From NCBI RefSeq assembly GCF_004403945.1, contig NZ_SOHM01000029.1:38978-102977 (forward strand): DNA of 64,000 nucleotides. The letters are read 5' to 3'. Positions 31,971-39,974 of this stretch are shown here, one piece after another. Numbering within the stretch: the stretch's first letter is position 1; every line of letters starts with the position of its first letter. A model generated the notes under the pieces. The model worked only from the letters and a program-made list of their open reading frames with translations, made no database searches and had not been told where the DNA came from. Source of the DNA: Cryobacterium lactosi. Lineage in GTDB: Bacteria > Actinomycetota > Actinomycetes > Actinomycetales > Microbacteriaceae. A program made the position numbers and the translations under genes.

Positions 31971-33041
31971 TTACGGCAGGTACTCGAGCTCGGTCTTCTC
32001 CACCCAGGAGCCGATGTTCTCGCGGGTGAGCGCGTAGTCGATGTCCTGCTTGGGCAGCGACTCGATCAGCTCCACCACCTCGGGCAGCGCCTCGGCGCGA
32101 GCCTTCTCGTTCACCGGGTACGACGCGAACTCGGCCGCGAACGCACCCTGGGTCTCGGCGCTGCCGAACCAGTCGATGAACTTCTCGGCCGCGGCCTCAC
32201 GCGGGGTGCCGGCGATCACGGCGATCTGCTCGGTCACGTAAGGCACGCCATCCGCCGGGCTGATCACGCCGGTCGTGGTGCCGTACTCGGCGTCCCGGCT
32301 GGTGATGCCGCTGGAGGGCAGCACGCCGAAGTCGACGTCACCACGGGCCATGCGGGCGTACAGGTCGGTGCCCTCCTCGGCGGGCGAGCCGTGTGCGTAG
32401 TACTCCTGCACCTGGTCCCAGCCCTTGTCGGAGACACCGAGGTCGCCGTCTTCGTCGAGGTACGGTGCCAGCAGGCCGGCGAGAACCAGCTGCGGGGTGG
32501 CCTGGCCGAGGGCGGTGTTCACTTCGTAGCGGGCCTCGTAGGCGGAGTCCTCCCACAGGTCGGCCACCTCGGTGGGGGCATCCGCGGCGGGGATCTTGTT
32601 GGTGTCGTACACCGTGACGATGGCCTGCTCCACGAGCGGCCAGAACACGCCGTCCTTCGGGTCACCGGACTCCTGGTCGACCTCGGCCGACCACGACGGC
32701 TCGTAGGCGCTGACGGCCTCTTCGTCTTTGAGGGTTTCGAAGAACATGTTGTTCAGGCCGAACACGACGTCGCCCACCGGGTTGTTCTTCTCGGCCACGA
32801 TGCGGTTGGCCAGGTCGGCGCCGCCCAGGCCCACGATCTCAATGTCGATGCCCGCTTCCTTGGCCTGCGCGGTGACCCATTCGCCCCGGCCGTCCCCGTT
32901 GGAGTTCGTGTAGACGATCAGGGTGCCGTCGGCGTCGCCGCCCGCTTCGGAGCCGGCATCCGCCGAGGCACATGACGCCAGCACCATGGTGCTGAGAATA
33001 AGGGTGGCAACGGAGGCCGTCTTGAAGGTGCGCTTGTGCAA
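31971..33041 (-). CDS. ABC transporter substrate-binding lipoprotein (Fe(III)/phosphonate/thiamine type)
   Basis: A 356-aa binding protein with a lipoprotein signal ending VLASC (Cys24 with the TTG start). The mature part (TLIVYTNSNGDGRGEWVTAQAKEAGIDIEIVGLGGADLANRI) is family-1 and resembles Fe(III) and 2-aminoethylphosphonate binders. I prefer the TTG start at 33041 (LHKRTFKTAS), behind AAAAGGA, over the in-frame ATG at 33077 that adds 12 residues. It is first in its operon. No iron-box palindrome was recognised, so iron versus phosphonate stays open. Confidence 0.85.
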   Translation of the reverse strand: MHKRTFKTASVATLILSTMVLASCASADAGSEAGGDADGTLIVYTNSNGDGRGEWVTAQAKEAGIDIEIVGLGGADLANRIVAEKNNPVGDVVFGLNNMFFETLKDEEAVSAYEPSWSAEVDQESGDPKDGVFWPLVEQAIVTVYDTNKIPAADAPTEVADLWEDSAYEARYEVNTALGQATPQLVLAGLLAPYLDEDGDLGVSDKGWDQVQEYYAHGSPAEEGTDLYARMARGDVDFGVLPSSGITSRDAEYGTTTGVISPADGVPYVTEQIAVIAGTPREAAAEKFIDWFGSAETQGAFAAEFASYPVNEKARAEALPEVVELIESLPKQDIDYALTRENIGSWVEKTELEYLP

Positions 33042-33484
33042 TTGTGTTCGTCCTTTTCCAGGCCGCGAGGGCGCCACGGGCGCTCACCGGCCGTATCTGC
33101 GTATGGCAATCGTCACTTCACGCTAGGGCGGTGTGAAACCGGCCCCTGACCGTTCGAGCGACTGTTCGCCTCGTGTTTGTGTGCTGTACACCAGCGGATG
33201 CGGCGGGCATCCGACTCACCCCGATCGAGGGCGCCGCATCGTCAGCCCCTGTGGTCCCCGAATATCGTGAGCGACTCTGCCCATTTTTTATCTCCCCAAA
33301 ACGAATTCCTGCCCCCACGTTAGGGGGTGCGCGGGAATCTGTATGTCCTCCTAAATGCGGACACAACACTTGCGGCGCGCGGCAACAAACGACCCATGAA
33401 TGGCAAGTGTTTACCAGTTGTGCCGGGTTCATAATTTGTCAGCTTTCATTGACCCGCTCCCTCCCTGGGGCACAGACTCAACGG
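33042..33484. other. Divergent intergenic region without a gene
   Basis: 443 bases separate the binding protein gene (minus) from the GNAT gene (plus). The middle part, around 33280-33330, is more AT-rich than the average (TTTTTTATCTCCCCAAAACG), consistent with promoters, but I could not define a site. Open frames here are not protein-like. Confidence 0.5.
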
Positions 33485-34093
33485 GTGAACCGGATACGCC
33501 CCTACGAACCGAGGGACCTCACCGACCTCTACGAGATCTGCGTGCGCACTGGAGCGTCCGGCGGCGACGCGACGGGTCAGTACGAATCGGACAACCTTCT
33601 CGGTGACATCTTCGCCGCCCCGTACGCGACGCTCGAACCGGAACTCGCGTACGTGGTGGACACCGGCGACCGGGTCTCCGGCTACCTTGTGGGAACCGCG
33701 AATACGAGCTCGTTCGTCGAGCGGTACCGCGAGGACTGGCTGCCCCGATTCGACGCTCGCTATCCCCTCGTCGAACCGGCGGTGACCGCTCATCAGAAGA
33801 TGGTCGCACGCGGCCACAACCCGAATTCGATGATCACTCCGGGAACCGAACTCTTTCCGGCACACCTACACATCGACCTGCTCCCCCAGCTCCAGGGCCA
33901 GGGCTTGGGCCGAGTCCTTCTGCGCACGCTGCTCGCCGCGCTGCGGGAACGTGACGTGCCGGGAGTGCACCTCGGCGTCGACATCAACAACCTCGGGGCG
34001 AGGGCGTTCTATTCGCGGCTGGGCTTCCGCCCGCTCCCGACCGACCCGACCAACGAGGCCGTGCTCGGCATCCGCACCGACGCGGAGATCTGA
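33485..34093 (+). CDS. GNAT-family N-acetyltransferase
   Basis: A 202-aa acetyltransferase starting with GTG at 33485 (MNRIRPYEPRDLTDLYEICVRTG). Acetyl-CoA site: HIDLLPQLQGQGLGRVLLRTLLAAL (Q/RxxGxG/A pattern as QGQGLG). Final fold segment: GVDINNLGARAFYSRLGFRPL. The insert WLPRFDARYPLVEPAVTAHQKMVARGHNPNSM makes it longer than a minimal GNAT (about 150 aa). This resembles the acetyltransferase-like proteins related to the C-terminal domain of O-GlcNAcase. Substrate unknown. Confidence 0.9.
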   Translation: MNRIRPYEPRDLTDLYEICVRTGASGGDATGQYESDNLLGDIFAAPYATLEPELAYVVDTGDRVSGYLVGTANTSSFVERYREDWLPRFDARYPLVEPAVTAHQKMVARGHNPNSMITPGTELFPAHLHIDLLPQLQGQGLGRVLLRTLLAALRERDVPGVHLGVDINNLGARAFYSRLGFRPLPTDPTNEAVLGIRTDAEI

Positions 34094-34124
34094 GATTCTG
34101 CAGACGGGATGGCCGTAGCTGCGA

Positions 34125-34188
34125 TCCGCGGGCGCCGCGCCGTTTCGCGGGTGGCGCGCCACCCGCAGAGCGGCGCCTTGCCCGCATA
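34125..34188. repeat. Nested palindromic intergenic repeat, copy H
   Basis: Core GCGGGTGGCGCGCCACCCGC; the outer arms (CCGCGGGCGCCG and CGGCGCCTTGCCCGC) are somewhat diverged. It is the right-most copy. None is seen in the remaining ~30 kb of the window. Confidence 0.85.
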
Positions 34189-34565
34189 CCGCCGTCCTCC
34201 TGAACCGAGCATGCGCATCCGTCCTGCCACTGGCTTGCGGTTGCCCCACCTACCGCGCGGCGAATCGTTCCCCGCGCAGCGGTTGCGGCGTCCACCAGGT
34301 CACCGTGCGCCACACCCACTCCGCCGGCCCGAACCTGAACCGGCGCAGCCACCACCAGCTGGCCAGCCACTGCAGCGGCATCGAGAGCCACGATGCGGCC
34401 GCCCGATGGGCGCACCGTCGGGGTGACGCGGGCGGGAGCGAGCATGGGCAACGCGGTCATGGAACTCCTGGGGTTGTGGCTGGTACTCCAGTCAACCCGG
34501 GGCATGCCCGGGGCCGCGTCCTTCGCTGGTCACTCCGCCGTCAGCCCAGCGGATGAGTTCCCCCG
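34189..34565. other. Gap between GNAT and CPBP genes, no convincing gene
   Basis: The 377 bases after repeat copy H contain an open minus-strand frame whose part from about 34460 to 34240 could read as a protein, but it has no recognisable domain and runs into the palindromic repeat. It could be the debris of a lost gene. At 34524-34548 there is a 25-base sequence (CGCTGGTCACTCC..., 22 of 25 matches) shared with 46693-46717. Confidence 0.4.
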
Positions 34566-35279
34566 TCAGCTTGTCGCAGCCGCGATCGCGAGCGGTGCGA
34601 TGATCGTCGCCGTCACATTGTTGACGCCGTGCAGCACGACCCCCGGCCAGATGGATCCGGTGCGCCGAAAGAGAAGAGCGGTGAGAACACCGACGACGAA
34701 CGCCACGGGCAGCACTGTGTTGAAGCCATGCGCGACGGCGAAAATCGTGGCACTCGCAATGACTGCGAGCCACGCGGGAAATCGGTTGAACAGTGAATTG
34801 GCGACCACACCGCGGAAGAAGGCCTCTTCACCGATCGGAGTGATGATCGAGCCGGCGATCACCGTCAAGACCAGCCCCAGAAGGCCCGCCGCGGCACCTG
34901 CCTGGTAGTCCGACTGCACATTCTGGGCGTCGCCACTCAGGGTGGAGTAGATGGCGGAGGCGATCCCGCCGAGGATGAACGCGACGAGACCGAGTCCCGC
35001 CCCGGCAAGGAGATGACGTGCCTTGGCGCGGCGGATGCCGAACGCGGCGAGTCCGCGAATGCGCACGAGTGCTGCGACCGCCAGCGCGACCATCCCCATG
35101 GCGCCAGAGACGACGAACCCGACGACCCCCGCTACGGCATCGTTCTCGACAAGCGGGAGCAGCAGATACACCAGCGCTAGGCACCCGATGTATGCCGCCC
35201 CTCCGGCAAGGAGCTCTGGCCAGCCCGGTGCCGTCCGCCGTGTTGGTTTCGTGTACGTCTGGGATGTTGCAGTGGTCAT
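34566..35279 (-). CDS. CPBP-family intramembrane metalloprotease
   Basis: A 237-aa polytopic protein (about seven to eight helices) of the CAAX-protease/bacteriocin-processing (CPBP, ABI) family. The three catalytic motifs are present: GEEAFFRGVV (EExxxR), ATIFAVAHGFN and VVLHGVNN. The ATG at 35279 has AGGAG five bases upstream; the GTG two codons earlier overlaps that site and is rejected. Members process prenylated or peptide substrates or protect bacteriocin producers. No bacteriocin gene is visible nearby. Confidence 0.92.
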   Translation of the reverse strand: MTTATSQTYTKPTRRTAPGWPELLAGGAAYIGCLALVYLLLPLVENDAVAGVVGFVVSGAMGMVALAVAALVRIRGLAAFGIRRAKARHLLAGAGLGLVAFILGGIASAIYSTLSGDAQNVQSDYQAGAAAGLLGLVLTVIAGSIITPIGEEAFFRGVVANSLFNRFPAWLAVIASATIFAVAHGFNTVLPVAFVVGVLTALLFRRTGSIWPGVVLHGVNNVTATIIAPLAIAAATS

Positions 35280-35456
35280 GGTCACTCCTAGATGTTGATC
35301 GCGCGCGTTATCGCCCGAGACCGATTAGAAGCTATGCCCTTGGGGCAGTGTCAAGCGGCGGTCGCGTGCTCTCGCACGGCGGTCCTCACCGGTGGGATCG
35401 CACGCAGCCTCCGACCGTCAGCCGCCCCGCCGCCCCGGCACACTGGAGACGTCGGC

Positions 35457-36896
35457 TTAGGTGTCGCAGCCGATCCCGTCCTTGTCACGGTCCAGGTGGC
35501 TCGCATAACCGGGGGTGCCGGCATAAATGGGTGCGGCTCCAGCAGCGCGCACGGCATCGCAGTTCTTGTAGTACACCTCGGGTGCAGGGGCCGGTGCGAC
35601 GGGCTCGGGTTCGGGCGCCGGCGCCTCGGCCACGGGTTCGGGTTCTGGCTCCACTACCGGTGCGGCCACGGGCTCGGGGGCCACGACAACGGGCGGCGCG
35701 GGCAGCGGAGCGAACGACGAGGTGACCGCCATTTCCTCACTGCACGAGCTGAGCACAGTTGCGATCGAGTCGTGCTCGGCCTGGGTCACCCACAAACCGT
35801 AGGTTGCCTTGACCGACACCTGGCGGGCAACGTACCCGCACCGGAACGTCTTGTTCGAGGGAAGCCAGGTGGCGGTGTCACCGTCGCCCTTCTGGGCGTT
35901 CGAACGGCCGTCCACGGCGAGCAGGTTGATCGGGTCGTTGGCAAGCGAGACGCGCTGCGCCTGACTCAGCTGTTGGGCGCCGGTTTGCCAGGCGTTCGAC
36001 AAGGCGACAACGTGGTCGATCTGCACGAGGGCGGATGTATCCTGGCCGCGCACGAAGGCGACTCGTGCCGCGGTGAACGGAGAAACCAGACTGCCCGTGA
36101 GCACCTTGCACGTGCCCGACTTGGTGACCTCGGTCAGGTCGCGCGCGAGGATGTCGTTTCGAGTGTCGCATCCGTTTCGGTCGACATCGAGCCAGGCCGA
36201 GCCGAACATGCCCGTGCGGTCGTAGCCGGTTTTCGGGGCCTTACCCTTGACCGCCACGGTGGCCAGCAGGGCCAGCGCCGTGGTGTTCGTGACGTCAGTG
36301 CTTGCCACGACGACCGAGGCATCCTCATCGGGCGCCAGCACGGTTGCGGGATCGGCGGCAGATTCCGCGGAGAACGTCGGCGCCGGTGTCGGCGTCGCGG
36401 TTGGGGTTGGTGTCGGCTTGATGCTGGGCGTCGCTTCGGCGACCGGTGTCGAGTCAGCGCTGACGAGCTCGGAGCCGTTGAGCGCAGTGTCAGTGACACC
36501 ACCGAAGAACGCCGCGACGAGGCTGGCGGCCAGAGTGATCGCCGCGATCTTGCGGGTCGGAATCGACGCCCAGGAGCGCCGCCCAGTGATGACCGCGTAC
36601 AACGCGGTGAAGAATCCGACGACACCGACGAGGCCGAAGACCGCCGGAATTCCACCCGATATCGCCGTCGAGAGCAGCATAAGGAGCAGCACCGCGCCGA
36701 CGATCCAGGTACTGCGGGTCGGCTTGAACCACCCGAATCGCTTCTGCCCGGTGCCACCGCGAGGCGTAGGTGCCACTTGCTCGGTCCACGACGATCCATT
36801 CCACCAACGCTGAATACCGGACCCGTCGTTGTACCACCCCGGAGGCGTGGCGCCCTGAACGTGCAGCGGTTCGGGCGGATCTGTCGACGCGGTCAT
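35457..36896 (-). CDS. DUF2510 - membrane - HNH (DUF1524-like) - Excalibur protein
   Basis: A 479-aa protein with an unusual chain of domains. DUF2510 at residues ~19-40 (PGWYNDGSGIQRWWNGSSWTEQV) is cytoplasmic. Two or three helices follow (~55-135), then a Pro/Thr linker (SIKPTPTPTATPTPAPT). Next is an extracytoplasmic HNH-type DUF1524/GmrSD-C-like nuclease domain (YDRTGMFGSAWLDVDRNGCDTRNDIL, QIDHVVALSNAWQTG). A second Pro/Glu/Ala linker leads to an Excalibur calcium-binding motif at the end (YYKNC...GYASHLDRDKDGIGCDT). A cell-surface or secreted DNase is inferred, perhaps for nutrient DNA. The ATG has AAAGGA upstream. Confidence 0.88.
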   Translation of the reverse strand: MTASTDPPEPLHVQGATPPGWYNDGSGIQRWWNGSSWTEQVAPTPRGGTGQKRFGWFKPTRSTWIVGAVLLLMLLSTAISGGIPAVFGLVGVVGFFTALYAVITGRRSWASIPTRKIAAITLAASLVAAFFGGVTDTALNGSELVSADSTPVAEATPSIKPTPTPTATPTPAPTFSAESAADPATVLAPDEDASVVVASTDVTNTTALALLATVAVKGKAPKTGYDRTGMFGSAWLDVDRNGCDTRNDILARDLTEVTKSGTCKVLTGSLVSPFTAARVAFVRGQDTSALVQIDHVVALSNAWQTGAQQLSQAQRVSLANDPINLLAVDGRSNAQKGDGDTATWLPSNKTFRCGYVARQVSVKATYGLWVTQAEHDSIATVLSSCSEEMAVTSSFAPLPAPPVVVAPEPVAAPVVEPEPEPVAEAPAPEPEPVAPAPAPEVYYKNCDAVRAAGAAPIYAGTPGYASHLDRDKDGIGCDT

Positions 36897-37111
36897 GGGG
36901 GTCCTTTCGGGAGCGGCCGAAATGGCCGCGTGAAGGTCGGCATCCGCACGATGATGCGGCGGGATGCTGGGGGCACGGTCGCGGCGATGGATCGCGCGGC
37001 GCAGGCCGTGATACTTCCGTCAATCCCCCGTTGACTGGCCCTCGTTGACCTTACCGAGGCCGGAGCGCCCGGTCCGTGCGGTGGTGCATTGCGGGCACCC
37101 CAGAACAGGGG

Positions 37112-37219
37112 CGATTCCGGGCGCGAACGGGATATCTAACCGATTCCCAGATCGAACGCGACGAGCGCGACCGGCGGGAACTGTTCGTCGGCGTCACCCG
37201 GGTTCGCGACGGCGTGTAG
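37112..37219 (+). pseudogene. Remnant of a UvrD/PcrA-type helicase (motif VI)
   Basis: The plus-strand frame here reads ...QIERDERDRRELFVGVTRV and then RDGV before a TAG at 37217. This matches the motif VI region of UvrD-family helicases (EERRLxYVxxTRAR). No start codon or other helicase motif is joined to it, so it looks like a ~35-codon fragment of a lost gene. It lies in the 462-base gap before the minus-strand VOC gene; the rest of that gap shows no gene. Confidence 0.45.
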
Positions 37220-37358
37220 GTGGGCTGTGTTGCGGCGGCAGGGTCGCCGCCGTTGTTCTACCGTCGCCGGTTGTCGGCTGGGCGGCATCCGGCCGGGGCC
37301 GTACGGGCGGGTGCGGTACCGCACCGCACACCGCACCCGCCGGGCGTTACGCCGCGTT

Positions 37359-37814
37359 TTAGGCGGCAGCCACGTCCAGGATCCAGGTCACCCCGAAGCT
37401 GTCGGTGAGCATGCCGAATCCGGGGCTCCACGCGGATGCCGCGAGCGGCTCCACCACCACCGCACCGGCGGAGAGCGCGGCCCAGTAGCCCTGCACCTCC
37501 TCGAGGGTCTCACCGCGCACCGAGACAAAGAACGGCTGGTCGGTGAGGGTGGCACCGTTCTCCCGGCGGGTGGCGCCCACGTTGGCCGCAGACCCGCCGG
37601 TCTGCCCCGGAATGTCGTAGGCCATGACGCGGAAGCCGCCGGTGCTCTCCACCTGGCCGAAGACGACGTTGTCGGCGCCCGGGACATCCGCGGGCATGCC
37701 GAAGTCGCCGTACGTCGCGATGGTCAGCGCGCCGCCGAAGACGGACTGGTAAAACTCGAGCGCGGCGCGGGCGTCGCCGCGGAAGTTGAGGTGGGTGGTG
37801 GTCGTGATGCTCAT
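37359..37814 (-). CDS. VOC-superfamily protein (PhnB-like)
   Basis: A 151-aa protein of the PhnB/3-demethylubiquinone-methyltransferase-like VOC group. It starts MSITTTTHLNFRGDARAALEFYQSVFGG, with ATYGDFGMP inside and DSFGVTWILDVAA at the end. The ATG at 37814 is preferred; the frame to 37955 overlaps the promoter of the divergent regulator. These proteins often sit divergently from a WYL-type regulator, as here. The reaction is unknown. Confidence 0.88.
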   Translation of the reverse strand: MSITTTTHLNFRGDARAALEFYQSVFGGALTIATYGDFGMPADVPGADNVVFGQVESTGGFRVMAYDIPGQTGGSAANVGATRRENGATLTDQPFFVSVRGETLEEVQGYWAALSAGAVVVEPLAASAWSPGFGMLTDSFGVTWILDVAAA

Positions 37815-37875
37815 GTCTGCTCCTAGGGTGTGGTCGCCGGGCGTCTCCCCGACAACATCCACACTCTCAGCCATA

Positions 37876-37894
37876 TAGGCCAGTTTCGGTCCTA
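37876..37894. promoter_or_regulatory. Dyad between the VOC gene and the WYL regulator
   Basis: TAGGCCAGTTTCGGTCCTA has TAGG/CCTA ends and further matching inner pairs (six of nine). It lies 22 bases before the regulator start, in the shared 101-base gap. It is the likely binding site of the WYL regulator. Confidence 0.55.
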
Positions 37895-37915
37895 CATTCG
37901 ACGTAGTCTGAGGGC

Positions 37916-38902
37916 ATGACGACGACCACGGCTCGGCTGCTGAATCTGCTGTCACTTCTGCAGACCAGACGCGACTGGCCGGGCGCCGTTCTCGCCGAGC
38001 GGCTGGAGATCAGTCACCGCACCGTGCGCCGCGACGTCGATCGCCTCCGGGAGATGGGTTACAGCATCCAGGCCACGATGGGGCCGGATGGCGGCTATCG
38101 GCTCGACGCCGGCAGCGAGTTGCCTCCGCTCCTGTTCGACGATGATCAGGTCGTGGCTATGACCGTCGCACTGCAGGCCGCGACCGCCACCGGAGCAGGC
38201 ATCGAAGAGGCGGCCCTGCGCGCGCTCACCACCATCCGGCAGGTGATGCCGTCGCGGCTGCGTCACCGTTTGCACGCCGTGGAGTTCAGCAGTGTTCCTC
38301 GTGCCGGCGACGCTTCTGCCACCCAGGTCTCCCCTGATGTGCTCATCGCGATCTCCTCGGCCGTCCGCGCCCGAGAGGTGCTCCGGTTCGACTACACAAC
38401 GCGCACTGGCGAGCCCGGCGACGAGACCACGGAGCCGCAACCCCCGCGTCGGGTGGAGCCGCACGCGCTCCTCAGTTCGCAGTCGCGCTGGTACCTAGTG
38501 GCGTGGGACCTCGACCTCACCGACTGGCGCATCTTCCGCGCCGACCGCATCGCCCCGCGCAGCCCCACCGGGCCCCGGTTCACCCCGCGGGACATCCCCG
38601 GCGGCGACCCGCGCGATTACCTGTCCGCCCGCTTCAAGGGATCAGACCAGGTCAACGCCTGGCCGTGCACCGGCACGGTCGTGCTGCACCGGCCCGCGTC
38701 CGAGGTGCTGCCGTTCGCCGGCGACGGCACGGTCGAAGTCCTTGGCCCCGACCGGTGCCGGTACACCGCGGGATCCTGGTCGTGGATCGCCCTCGCGGCT
38801 TCCCTCGGCCGCTTCGACACGGCCATCGACGTGGTCGGCCCGCCGGAACTCACCCAGGCATTCGCCGAGCTTGCAGCACGCAACGCACAGACGGCCGGGT
38901 AG
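37916..38902 (+). CDS. HTH-WYL transcriptional regulator
   Basis: A 328-aa regulator with an HTH_11 winged helix at residues ~5-60 (TARLLNLLSLLQTRRDWPGAVLAERLEISHRTVRRDVDRLREMGY), then TMGPDGGYRLDAG. The WYL ligand-sensing domain follows (RRVEPHALLSSQSRWYLVAWDLDLTDWRIFRADRI), ending in a WCX-type tail. It is transcribed divergently from the VOC gene it probably controls and is followed 87 bases later by an alpha/beta hydrolase gene. Effector unknown. Confidence 0.92.
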   Translation: MTTTTARLLNLLSLLQTRRDWPGAVLAERLEISHRTVRRDVDRLREMGYSIQATMGPDGGYRLDAGSELPPLLFDDDQVVAMTVALQAATATGAGIEEAALRALTTIRQVMPSRLRHRLHAVEFSSVPRAGDASATQVSPDVLIAISSAVRAREVLRFDYTTRTGEPGDETTEPQPPRRVEPHALLSSQSRWYLVAWDLDLTDWRIFRADRIAPRSPTGPRFTPRDIPGGDPRDYLSARFKGSDQVNAWPCTGTVVLHRPASEVLPFAGDGTVEVLGPDRCRYTAGSWSWIALAASLGRFDTAIDVVGPPELTQAFAELAARNAQTAG

Positions 38903-38989
38903 CGCGGCCAAGAACCAATCCCGACCCCGCCCGACTGCGAACCCTCAGAGGACGAGCCGCACCCGCGGCTTCCAGGAAGGCACCACCTC

Positions 38990-39826
38990 ATGGTTGAGAT
39001 CACCGCCCATCACGGACTGTTCAAGAACACCGACCTGCACGTCGACGACTTCGGCGGCCCCGGTCGCCCCATCGTCCTGATCCACGGCTGGCCCCTGTCG
39101 GGCGAGTCCTGGAAGAAGCAGGTGCCCGCCCTCGTCGACGCCGGCTACCGGGTCATCACCTACGACCGGCGCGGTTTCGGGCGCAGCGACAAGCCCAAGA
39201 CCGGGTACGACTACGACACCCTCACCTCCGACCTGCACACGCTCATTGAAGAGCTCGACCTCACCGACGTCACCCTGGTGGGCTTCAGCATGGGCGGCGG
39301 CGAGGTCGCCCGCTGGTTCACCAAGTACGGGTCTGAGCGCATCCGCAGTGTGGTGTTCGCCTCAGCGGTGCCGCCATACCTGTTGACCACCGACGACAAC
39401 CCCGACGGCCCGCTGCCCAAGAAGCAGGCCGACGAAATGACGGCACAGTTGACGGCCGACTCGGATGCGTTCTATGACGACTTCACGACGCAGTTCTTCT
39501 CGGTGGATGGTGTGCTCAAGGTCTCCGAGGACGACCGGCAGGAAGCAATCACCCTGGCGAAGCAGGCCTCGAAGACGGCGGCGTTGGAGGCTATGGCATC
39601 CTTCGCCAACACCGACTTCCGCAACGATCTCGACCGGGTCACAGTGCCGACTCTGGTCATCCACGGAGACGGCGACGGCACCGTGCCCTTCGAAGGATCC
39701 GGCGCGCGCACCCATGCGGCCATCGCGGGATCGGAGCTCGTCGTGATCGAGGGCGCTCCGCACGGGGTGACCGTGAGCCACGCCGATGAGTGGAACGCGG
39801 CAGTTCTGGAGTTCCTGGCGCGATAA
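38990..39826 (+). CDS. Alpha/beta hydrolase (non-heme chloroperoxidase/esterase type)
   Basis: A 278-aa alpha/beta hydrolase with the oxyanion HGWPLSG, the nucleophile elbow GFSMGGG (catalytic Ser), the acid in TLVIHGDGDGTVP and the His in GAPHGVTVSH. This set is typical of cofactor-free haloperoxidases and related esterases. ATG at 38990 behind GGAAGGCACC. It may share a transcript with the WYL regulator and ends at a hairpin terminator. Confidence 0.92.
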   Translation: MVEITAHHGLFKNTDLHVDDFGGPGRPIVLIHGWPLSGESWKKQVPALVDAGYRVITYDRRGFGRSDKPKTGYDYDTLTSDLHTLIEELDLTDVTLVGFSMGGGEVARWFTKYGSERIRSVVFASAVPPYLLTTDDNPDGPLPKKQADEMTAQLTADSDAFYDDFTTQFFSVDGVLKVSEDDRQEAITLAKQASKTAALEAMASFANTDFRNDLDRVTVPTLVIHGDGDGTVPFEGSGARTHAAIAGSELVVIEGAPHGVTVSHADEWNAAVLEFLAR

Positions 39827-39838
39827 CGACGGATCACG

Positions 39839-39865
39839 AGTGCCCCGGGTTCTCCTCGGGGCACT
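39839..39865 (+). terminator. Hairpin after the alpha/beta hydrolase
   Basis: AGTGCCCCG / CGGGGCACT, 9-bp perfect stem with a 9-base loop, 12 bases after the stop codon. No long T-tract follows, so efficiency is uncertain. Confidence 0.65.
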
Positions 39866-39974
39866 CTGTGCGCCGGTGTCGTGCATGCGGGATGGCCACG
39901 GGCGCGCTCCGCTTCACGCCGGAGGGCGGCCCCGCACCGCGGAGCCGCCCTCTGGCGAGACAAACGAATCGAAA

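Noticed and set aside
31971-33041. Iron-specific naming of the ABC operon
   Set aside because: No iron-box or siderophore context is visible; the family also imports phosphonates, thiamine and polyamines.
33984-34505. Minus-strand frame of 173 codons after the GNAT gene
   Set aside because: It overlaps the palindromic repeat and the GNAT gene and has no recognisable domain; at best gene debris.
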